Below the pieces are notes generated by a model, which saw nothing but the letters and a program-made list of their open reading frames with translations, made no database searches and was not told the DNA's origin. 52,955 bases of DNA from Candidatus Methylomirabilis sp. (GTDB lineage: Bacteria > Methylomirabilota > Methylomirabilia > Methylomirabilales > Methylomirabilaceae): positions 1-52,955 of the forward strand of contig NSJM01000010.1 in NCBI GenBank assembly GCA_002634395.1. The letters are read 5' to 3'. How positions within the stretch are numbered: the stretch's first letter is position 1; each line of letters starts with the position of its first letter. The position numbers were made by a program, and so were the translations under genes. Positions 10,525-17,426 of this stretch are shown in pieces.

Positions 10525-11313
10525 TTAGGGTCGAGGGCGTTTGGCAGCAGCACGCAACCAGGCGAGTCCGACCAGTGAAACAGCAATCAAGGCGAGGCTC
10601 ATCACCTGCGCCGCGCGCAACGATCCCAACATTAAGCTGTCGATCCGGAGTCCCTCAACAAAGAATCGCCCGACCGAATACAGCGCAATATAACAGAGCA
10701 GTAGCGCGCCTGGCATCCGCTGTAGCCGACGGCGAAGCAGGAAGTAAAGGAGCGAGAAGACCAGGAAGTTCCAGAGCGATTCGTACAGAAACGTCGGATG
10801 AAAATACTCAAAGGTAGCCAGATCGGGAGGTCGGTGGTATGGCTCAATGTAGAGCTTCCACGGCAGATCGGTCGGGGTTCCGAAGGCCTCCTGATTAAAA
10901 AAGTTTCCCCACCGGCCGATCGCCTGTCCGAGCGGAGCGGAAGGGGCCATGATGTCCAGGTAGGTCAGCACGGGCAACTTCTTGCGAATGGAATAGATGA
11001 CCGCAGTCAATCCCCCGGCCAACAGACCACCGTGGATCGCCAGCCCACCCTCCCATACCGCTAGGATCTTCAGCGGCCAGGAACTATAGTAACCCCAATT
11101 GAACAGGACATAGTACAGCCGCGCACCTATCAAGCCCGCTATCACGCCGTACGCGATGACGTTCAGAAGCTGATCAGGATCCTCCCCCCGTCGGATCGCC
11201 TCGCGCTGCGCCAGCCAGGTCCCGAGCAAGACACCGGTGGCGAAGAGAAGGCCATACCAGCGGATGGAAAGCGGACCGATCTGCAGCACGAACGGGCCTG
11301 GCGATGCGAACAT
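10525..11313 (-). CDS. lgt: Prolipoprotein diacylglyceryl transferase
   Basis: Transfers diacylglycerol from phosphatidylglycerol to the lipobox cysteine of prolipoproteins in the inner membrane. The 262-residue protein has the family's seven-helix pattern and the hallmark motifs IHGGLLAGG (about residue 92), GRWGNFFNQEAFG (about 132) and HPTFLYES (about 172). Length is normal and the gene seems intact although it abuts the gpsA remnant directly at its stop codon. Several lipoproteins in this window (cytochrome, sphingomyelinase-like protein, substrate-binding protein) would be its clients. The ribosome-binding site upstream of the ATG is not obvious. Confidence 0.95.
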   Translation of the reverse strand: MFASPGPFVLQIGPLSIRWYGLLFATGVLLGTWLAQREAIRRGEDPDQLLNVIAYGVIAGLIGARLYYVLFNWGYYSSWPLKILAVWEGGLAIHGGLLAGGLTAVIYSIRKKLPVLTYLDIMAPSAPLGQAIGRWGNFFNQEAFGTPTDLPWKLYIEPYHRPPDLATFEYFHPTFLYESLWNFLVFSLLYFLLRRRLQRMPGALLLCYIALYSVGRFFVEGLRIDSLMLGSLRAAQVMSLALIAVSLVGLAWLRAAAKRPRP

Positions 11314-11376
11314 ATGGATCTCAGTAGGGGTTGGCGCCGGATTTCTCAGCGGATTACGTTCGGGCTCACTTTAACC

Positions 11377-11397
11377 ACAAATCGAGTGAAGTCAAGG
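11377..11397. repeat. 21-bp repeat, copy 1
   Basis: A 21-base stretch beginning ACAAATCGAGTGAAGT is identical to 52675-52695, with further similarity on the right flank (AATCTGGC versus AATCAGGC). It lies in the short intergenic gap upstream of lgt. Function unknown; it could be a protein-binding site or the edge of a degraded repeat. Confidence 0.6.
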
Positions 11398-11423
11398 TAA
11401 ATCTGGCAACCTGAGAATAGAGA

Positions 11424-12359
11424 TCAGGCCGCCCGCCGTTGAAGGATGGTAGCGAGATAGACAACATAGAGCGCCAACAGCAAAACACCTCGCCTCCGTT
11501 CAATGAAGCCAGTACGCGTAGGGTAAGAGAACACCAAGGCCAGAAGACCAAACACCAATGTAATAGCGACCTCACGCCACGCAACGGTTATGGGGTAAAT
11601 AATGGACGCGACAGCGACGATAAAAATGCCATTGAAGATATTGCTGCCAAGAATTGTTCCCAGGCTCACCTCGTCGTGTCCACGAAGCTTTGCAATGACT
11701 GTTATCACGAGTTCCGGCACGGAGGTGCCCACTGCTACAATAATTGCCCCGATAATGAATTCGTCGATACCAAAGGCAATGGCGATGCCTCTTGCTCCCG
11801 CGACAATGAGATGTCCGGCACCGACAAGAGATACAAGGCCGACGACGCACGAAAGACCAACCAGCCAGCCCCGATGTTCTCCAAGAAGTATTTCTGCGGC
11901 GCTCCGTTGTTTTCGAGCCTCGATAATCGCCGCGACAAGCCAAGCGAGAAACATGCTCAACATCAGTACACCGTCGAATCGCGAGATCTCACCATCCAGA
12001 AACAGAACACCAGTGATTATGGGGATCAACAGCGCTACCGGAAAATCCCGTTTTACGCTGTCACGAGAACTTTGGATTCCAGAAATTACCAAAGCAAGAC
12101 CGAGAATCAGGGCAACATTCACAACGTTACTGCCGAGGGCGTCGCCGAAGGCGATTTGGGGCTTTCCTGCCATAGCGGCATTTATGGAGACTGACAATTC
12201 CGGACTCGATGTGGCGAATGCTGCAACAGTCGCGCCGATAATACCCGGAGTCACCCGCGCCCAATGAGCGACGCCGACCGCGCCGCGAACAAAAAGCTCC
12301 CCGCCTATTCCGGCACATATAACACCCAAAATCAAAGCGGCGTAATCGTTCATTGTCAC
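11424..12359 (-). CDS. Calcium/sodium antiporter, CaCA superfamily
   Basis: An inner-membrane cation/Ca2+ exchanger of 311 residues with ten predicted helices in two inverted halves. Each half carries the alpha-repeat: AFATSSPELSVSINAAMAGK with GDALGSNVVNVALILGLA, and VAVGTSVPELVITVIAKLRG with GTILGSNIFNGIFIVAVA. These hold the acidic and asparagine residues that bind the ions. Length and motif order match YrbG/CaxA-like proteins. The first start is GTG at 12359 with an ATG two codons later. It lies 92 bases downstream of nhaA on the same strand, so the two may share a transcript and jointly handle Na+. Confidence 0.92.
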   Translation of the reverse strand: MTMNDYAALILGVICAGIGGELFVRGAVGVAHWARVTPGIIGATVAAFATSSPELSVSINAAMAGKPQIAFGDALGSNVVNVALILGLALVISGIQSSRDSVKRDFPVALLIPIITGVLFLDGEISRFDGVLMLSMFLAWLVAAIIEARKQRSAAEILLGEHRGWLVGLSCVVGLVSLVGAGHLIVAGARGIAIAFGIDEFIIGAIIVAVGTSVPELVITVIAKLRGHDEVSLGTILGSNIFNGIFIVAVASIIYPITVAWREVAITLVFGLLALVFSYPTRTGFIERRRGVLLLALYVVYLATILQRRAA

Positions 12360-12451
12360 CCGAATTGTTTTACCAGTCTCACGCCGGGCTTAAGATAAGG
12401 CGGAGAGCAAGAATAACTCGGACGCTGTCGGCACTCGCCCAAACGCCTTGG

Positions 12452-13801
12452 CTAGGCGGCGCGTCTCGCTGAGCGCACAGGCTTTGGAAGCAGCCAAAAC
12501 AGGAGCAGGCTCCCTGTCACCGCGCACAATGCCGACCCGGACAGAATCCCCACCTTCGCGGCATTGAGCAACGCACCCTCCAACGCCAAGCTTGCAATGA
12601 ATAGGGCCATTGTGAAACCAATGCCTGCCAGTATGCCGCCCGCTGTGAGGATGCTCCAGTTCACACCAGCGGGCAACCTGGCAATGCCCACACGCACCGC
12701 CAGCCAACTAAAACTTACAATGCCTACAGGCTTGCCGACTCCTAAGCCTACCATAACCGCCACCGCAACGGGTTCACGAAAGTCCGTAACGTTGATCGAT
12801 ACCCCAGCATTTGCCAAAGCAAAGAGGGGCATGATCACAAAGCTCACCCACGGGTGCAGCGCGGTCTCAAGCCGTTCAAGGGGAGACAATATCTCTCGTG
12901 CCGCCACCTGGATATCACGCAACGCCGCGTGGTTCTTCCCCTCATTACTCCAGCGTTCCCCTTCAACATACGCAGTAAACTGCTGGACGATCGCGTGCAA
13001 GCGGCCCGCGCTGACCCACACATGGGCCGGCGTGAGCAGACCCAAGATCACGCCGGCAATCGTGGCATGGACCCCGGATGCATGGAACGCCAACCAGATC
13101 ACTACCCCAACGATACAATAGATCGGGACGCTGCGCACCCCAAGGCGGGCCATCCCTCTCACGACACCAAGACCCAGCAAGCCCAAGAAAAGCGCAGCGA
13201 GGTTGATGTGGCTTGTATAGCCGATAGCGATGACGAGGATGGCGCCAATGTCGTCAGCGATCGCCAGCGAAAGGAGGACAATACGCAAACCCGCTGGGAC
13301 CCGTGTCCCCAGGACCGCCAGACAACCAACGACAAAAGCGATGTCGGTCGCCATGGGAATACCCCAGCCGTGCTCGCCGGGCTGTCCGAGTTGGCCCGCG
13401 AGATAGAGAGTAGCCGGTACGACCATGCCGCCAGCCGCTGCAATGATGGGGAGCGCGGCCGTTCGCAGGTCTCTGAGTTCCCCAAGGACTAATTCGCGTT
13501 TGACTTCTAAGCCAACCACGAAAAAGAAAATCGCCATCAGACCGTCATTGATCCAATGCCTTAAGGAGTGGTTCATCTCAAACGCACCAAACGTAAGACC
13601 GAATGGAGTCTTCCACAGGCTCAGAAAGACATCTGCAAAAGGCGAATTGGCGAGACCGAGCGCAATACATGTTACGAACAGCAGGAGAATCCCACTGGCT
13701 GCCTCGATACGTAAAAAGCGCGCGAGCGGCTCGATGATGCGATCGACCGGTTTCGCGGGCAGGCGAGCAAGGTCGTTAGGATGTTCAGGCTGTTGCAACA
13801 T
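12452..13801 (-). CDS. nhaA: Na+/H+ antiporter NhaA
   Basis: A 449-residue inner-membrane antiporter that exports Na+ in exchange for protons. The family landmarks are present: RIEAASGILLL near the N-terminus, FFFVVGLEVKRELVLGELRD, TDIAFVVGCLAVLG and the paired aspartates in LAIADDIGAILVIAIGY that form the ion site. The C-terminal half with GKPVGI and GIGFTMALFIASLAL is intact. An additional segment with charged residues (about 255-300) separates the two halves. Together with the Na+/Ca2+ exchanger and CPA2 antiporter in this window it points to active monovalent-cation management. Confidence 0.95.
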   Translation of the reverse strand: MLQQPEHPNDLARLPAKPVDRIIEPLARFLRIEAASGILLLFVTCIALGLANSPFADVFLSLWKTPFGLTFGAFEMNHSLRHWINDGLMAIFFFVVGLEVKRELVLGELRDLRTAALPIIAAAGGMVVPATLYLAGQLGQPGEHGWGIPMATDIAFVVGCLAVLGTRVPAGLRIVLLSLAIADDIGAILVIAIGYTSHINLAALFLGLLGLGVVRGMARLGVRSVPIYCIVGVVIWLAFHASGVHATIAGVILGLLTPAHVWVSAGRLHAIVQQFTAYVEGERWSNEGKNHAALRDIQVAAREILSPLERLETALHPWVSFVIMPLFALANAGVSINVTDFREPVAVAVMVGLGVGKPVGIVSFSWLAVRVGIARLPAGVNWSILTAGGILAGIGFTMALFIASLALEGALLNAAKVGILSGSALCAVTGSLLLFWLLPKPVRSARRAA

Positions 13802-13872
13802 GCCTCGATTTCAATTCTGACAAGGTCTCTCCCGATACATCAAAGAGGGGTACGTGGCCTAAGGAATACGCC

Positions 13873-14295
13873 CTACTCCTGCTGAATCGAGCTCAGGTAG
13901 TCAGTAAGGGCTCGTGTGTGCAGAAGAGAGATGTAGCCAGGGTAGTCTCTCGGCCGATGCTCGGTCTCGAACACCGCTCCCCAGACGGGCATCTCCCTGG
14001 TACCGTGCTCGGCTACTACGCGCCTGCCGTCGATGATTTGCATCACATAGCTCTCATCAAATTGCCCGCCGTGGCGCTTCGCGATCAGCCGAAGGTCGGA
14101 TGGGAGTCGCCGTAGGGAGGCAGCCAACGCACCGTTCCCGTCCCCGGACTCGCCGTGGCACGAGGCGCAATGCCGAAGATAGAGGGCCTGTCCGGTAGGC
14201 GGCTCCGGAGCGCTCCGGCACGAGGCAAGCATCAGACTCGCAGCGAACGTAAGGACAGCGACTCTCTTGGCGATCTTCGTCAGCTTGCCGATCAT
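13873..14295 (-). CDS. Monohaem cytochrome c lipoprotein
   Basis: About 140 residues with a lipoprotein signal peptide (hydrophobic VAVLTFAASLMLASC, lipobox LASC) and one c-type haem site CASCH at about residue 52; REMPVWG supplies a likely methionine axial ligand. This is a class-I cytochrome c tethered to a membrane on the periplasmic side. I chose the ATG at 14295, which has GGGAG about eight bases upstream and starts directly before the signal peptide; an in-frame start at 14325 adds ten residues without support. The structured RNA at 14417-14529 is transcribed toward this gene and ends about 120 bases before it. Its redox partner is unknown. Confidence 0.88.
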   Translation of the reverse strand: MIGKLTKIAKRVAVLTFAASLMLASCRSAPEPPTGQALYLRHCASCHGESGDGNGALAASLRRLPSDLRLIAKRHGGQFDESYVMQIIDGRRVVAEHGTREMPVWGAVFETEHRPRDYPGYISLLHTRALTDYLSSIQQE

Positions 14296-14416
14296 TTTGA
14301 GTCTCCCTTTGCGCCGTCCAGCCAAGCGACGATTGAGATTCGCAGCGGCTCGGTGAGCGCCTCTCCGACAGCAGGTACCCTACGATCGACTGGATTTACA
14401 ATCGCAAACCAACAAA

Positions 14417-14529
14417 ATAAAAAGCCGCCTCCGCTTTTCGCGGATGGCGGCCCGACCACCCTCTCTCCTCCGGAAATAGATCTATCTCCGGACCTCTTAG
14501 GATACATCCATGACAATTTTTATATCATG
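14417..14529 (-). ncRNA. Structured RNA with intrinsic terminator, copy A
   Basis: Read on the minus strand: an AT-rich conserved box (reverse of 14520-14529, CATGATATAA), then a hairpin whose arms TCCGGAGATAG and CTATTTCCGGA pair (one G-U), a conserved single-stranded GGTGGTCGGG, and a strong hairpin GCCGCCATCCGC / GCGGAGGCGGC followed by TTTTTATTTT. The same architecture and most bases recur at 52414-52542. Differences between copies preserve pairing on this strand through G-U pairs but would give A-C mismatches on the other, so the minus strand is the RNA. It could be a small RNA or an attenuator/riboswitch for the cytochrome gene. It matches no riboswitch class I know. Confidence 0.7.
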
Positions 14530-15160
14530 GAAATGAGTGTGGTGACCAGCAAAAAACCCCCAACATGTTGCACAGATTAGCGCGAAGCCGATTGATCTTA
14601 CCATGACTCCAGTTAACAGGCTGTACCCATCCATCGGAGAAGCGGCAATCGCGCCCCAAGAGCCAAATGTGTCGAAGCTATGCGTCAAACTTGAGCGCCG
14701 CCTCGCCGACACTTTACACTTTGTTGTCGGCGGTAAAACAGAGAAAATAATGTGCTGCTAAATCCTTCCTGTGTAAACACTTCCGTATGATGAGTCGGGA
14801 AGCCAATCGAACCTTTTCTGCCGAAAGGGTGATCTCAGCCACTCATCATCAGCGGACTCCCACCTGTAGGCGCTACTTCTCAAACCCGGTCGTCGCCGAT
14901 CCGCTGCCTGTTCAGTGGAACCAGAGGAGAAAGACGTGGCTTATCGCTTTTTGCACTGATTTTTGCCGTACAGCGTCGCGAATGACCGGTCACCACATCA
15001 CCCTCCTTGTGCCTCACTTTTCACAGCCTCCTGGGAGGTCCTGGGATACGCGTGCAGGGAACCCGTGTGGCAACTAAATTGCCCACTCACTATTATGGGA
15101 CGATCGTGTAGAAACGACGGTTCGTTTTCTCTAGCTAACCCTATCGGAAGGAGTAAAGCG
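14530..15160. other. 630-bp intergenic region, no clear gene
   Basis: No gene is well supported. A 52-codon frame starting at ATG 14603 and ending at 14761 has no ribosome-binding site. Inside it CGCCGACA pairs with TGTCGGCG around 14703-14732. The region precedes the secreted-protein pseudogene, whose Shine-Dalgarno GGAAGGAG sits at about 15145-15152. Several short frames cross the region on both strands without protein-like composition. Confidence 0.4.
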
Positions 15161-15712
15161 ATGCAAGGGCTCTAGAAGAGCCTTTTGGTAACCACCCTCT
15201 GCGTGGCACTATCGGTGTTCATGTTCGAGGGTGTCAGCCATGCGAATGGCGGCAGCCATGTAAAGCTCAAGGCCAGGGCGGAGCTCGAGCCGTTCGGCGC
15301 ATCACCGGAGCCGGACGCCGAGGGAAAGGCGAGACACAACAAGAAGGTGAACAAGAAAGGAGTGTTAAAGTAAAGATGAGTTCATAGCGACAGTGGAGAT
15401 TCCGATCGATCCTGCCTCTGCCTTAGGGATCGTAGACAGGGCTTCGGCAGAGAACGCCGACATTCGCCTGATCTTGAGCCGTGAGGTGCCCCTTTTGCGG
15501 AGTGCCTTCTCGAGTTCCGAGAATTCGATGGCGATGACGAGGCGAAGTTCATGGTTGATGTACGGATAAAGAACGGCGCACTGGGAGAGAAGAAGGGCGC
15601 TTGTAACGTGTCCACTAGGCCCGGTGTCCCGGATGCGCAAGCCGGTGATGTCGCCACAGCTCGAACCGGAGGCATTGATTTCCTGCAGGGCACCTTCGAG
15701 CCTCACCGCTGA
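15161..15712 (+). pseudogene. Secreted protein of unknown function, disrupted by nonsense and frameshifts
   Basis: With GGAAGGAG ideally placed before ATG 15161, the frame reads MQGL, then TAG at 15173, then KSLLVTTLCVALSVFMFEG (a signal peptide), and continues as VKLKARAELEPFGASPEPDA to a premature stop. Ignoring one extra T at about 15371 the protein continues KDEFIATVEIPIDPASALGI and ILSRE; ignoring one missing base at about 15487 it continues APFAECLLEFREFDGDDEAK, VDVRIKNGAL and ends GGIDFLQGTFEPHR before TGA 15710. The joined product is about 180 residues and reads as one beta-rich exported protein. A TTG at 15185 could restart translation after the amber codon, but the later frameshifts make a full product impossible. 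Confidence 0.75.
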
Positions 15713-15788
15713 GCATCTCATCCTTCGAAACTCCTACTGCCGCGGCAAGGGGGCCGGATTGTCACCAGGTCCTCTTGAACCTTCGCGA

Positions 15789-15822
15789 AAGGCCGTGTCG
15801 TCAATTTTCACGGCACGGCCTT
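15789..15822. terminator. Hairpin between converging (pseudo)genes
   Basis: AAGGCCGTG at 15789-15797 is the exact reverse complement of CACGGCCTT at 15814-15822, giving a 9-bp stem with a 16-base loop. It lies between the plus-strand pseudogene ending at 15712 and the minus-strand terC remnant, where a bidirectional terminator would be expected. There is no T tract on either side, so function is uncertain. Confidence 0.4.
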
Positions 15823-16994
15823 CTGCTGGACCCAGGAATGCATCGGAGTTGCGAAGAAGGCCGATGCCCCAAATATGCTGATTTCAGCGTGCGGGGGAGT
15901 GCTGCGCCGCGATTCGTCAATCGCCCACGACCTGCTCACATGCGCGCCGCTCAACCTGCGCATGACGTCATGGACCTTAAGCCCGCCGAGGTCAAGGATA
16001 TTCTCGATGAGCAGCAGCCGACGGAATGGAATCAGCCCGAGCCGCTCGGTGCGCCCGAACAGCGGCTTCAGGTCGGCGAGGCGCGGCCAGAGCAGCGAGA
16101 CGATCACGCAAATCGCGAGGATATCGATGATGAGCGCCAGCGAGACCGCAACGGGGATTGTGTAGACTTCGCTGAGCAGCATTTTGACGCCCAGGATCAG
16201 GATGACCGAGGCGAATCCTAGTGCATGAAATAGAACATCTGCATGAAGCCTGCGACCGCGAAGTAGAGCGCCCGCAGACCGAGCATGGCAAAGATGTTCG
16301 ACGTGTAGACGATGAACGGATCGGGCGTAATCGCGAAGATGGCAGGGATCGAATCGACAACGAAGATGATGTCGGACGACTCGATGGCCAGCAACGCCAC
16401 GAACAGCGGCGTGGCGACGAACCGGCCGTTCTGACGAGTGAAGAACCGGTTGCCCTCGTAGCGGTCGATCACCGGGAAGAATCGCTGAAACGTGCGAATG
16501 ACCCAGTGCTTTTCCGGGTCGTATTTAGCCTCCTTCTTGCGCATCATACCGATGCCGGTGGCCACCAGGAACGTGCCGAAAACGTAGATGGTCCAGTGGA
16601 AGCGCTCCATCAGCGCCATACCCCAGACGATGAAGAGCACGCGCATGCCGACCGCGCCGACGATTCCCCAAAACAGTACCTTGTGCTGATATGCCGGTGG
16701 GACACGGAAGTAGTTGAAGATCAGGAGGAAGACGAAGACATTGTCGATGCTGAGGGACTTCTCGACGAGGAAGCCGGTGAAGAATTCCAGGCCCGCCTCC
16801 AAGCCGCGCCCGTGAAACCAGACGACGCCCATATTGAAGAGCAGCGCCAGGCCGGTCCAGAGGGCGAACCCGGCCAGTGCCTCTTTCATCCCGATCACGT
16901 GCGGCCGGCGCTGGAAGAGCCCGAGGTCCGGCGCGAGCATCGCCAGGATAAAGAGGGTGAAGCCGCCCCAGAGGACCAGTTGGCTGTCGAGCAT
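15808..16994 (-). pseudogene. TerC-family membrane protein, frameshifted and 3'-truncated
   Basis: The first frame (16994 to 16218) has TerC hallmarks: FLVEKSLSIDNVFVFLLIFN, AIESSDIIFVVDSIPAIFAI and TSNIFAMLGLRALYF, then ends at a TAG after FMQMFYFMH. Restoring one missing base (CAC-TAC-GGA) continues the protein in the next frame as GFASVILILGVKMLLSEVY, the expected last helices, then LIPFRRLLLIENILDLGGLK, which resembles the start of a CBS region, before the similarity stops near 15940 and the frame drifts to a stop at 15808. TerC proteins are implicated in metal efflux and tellurite resistance. A programmed shift or sequencing error is possible, but the lost C-terminus argues for decay. 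Confidence 0.75.
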
Positions 16995-17005
16995 GGACAA
17001 AGGGT

Positions 17006-17245
17006 TCACTGGGTGCAGCCTTGAAAGGCTCCGCCGAGGTAGACACCCGACACCGCTACGATCCGGGGAATGCGGTACCGGTCGCCCCAGCGGGCGGCCG
17101 GCATGATCGCGGCGGCCACTATCGCGGCGGTAAGCAGGAGCAACCAGATCCGCCAGGTCTCCATGACTACCCAGATACCAAAACCCGCCACGACTATGCG
17201 GCCGATCGTCGCCCATGAAACTGCCCCGTTGGTGCTTATGATCAC
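17006..17245 (-). pseudogene. AI-2E/PerM-family transporter, N-terminal stub
   Basis: From a GTG at 17245 the frame reads IGRIVVAGFGIWVVMETWRI, LLLLTAAIVAAAIMPAARWG and RYRIPRIVAVSGVYLGG: the first two helices and the 'RW..RRIPR..AV..VYL' signature at the start of AI-2E transporter (PerM/TqsA-like) proteins. The similarity breaks at about 17030 and the frame stops at 17006, about 80 residues into a family of roughly 350. The broken end lies 12 bases from the terC start, so a deletion probably removed the rest. The assignment rests on a short stretch and is moderately sure. Confidence 0.55.
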
Positions 17246-17426
17246 ACCCTCGTCAACGCCTATCCTCCCACGCGAGTGAATATCTCGGGCGTCTTCACAG
17301 CTCGGTCCGGCGCAGATACTGCAGTCGTGAACCGTGGCCAGCACCTGACCGGGACCGGGTTTGGACGCAGGATCTGCCCGGATTTCCCAATGTACTCGAA
17401 TAAGGTTGGGAAAGCAGGATCGTTCG

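Noticed and set aside
11602-12267. 221-codon plus-strand frame opposite the Na+/Ca2+ exchanger
   Set aside because: Shadow of the alpha-repeat membrane protein; no family features.
14603-14761. 52-codon plus-strand frame
   Set aside because: No ribosome-binding site or family resemblance; kept only as a note within the intergenic region.
16221-17024. 267-codon plus-strand frame over terC
   Set aside because: Acidic, H/R/E-rich antisense reading of a membrane-protein gene; the terC motifs are on the other strand.
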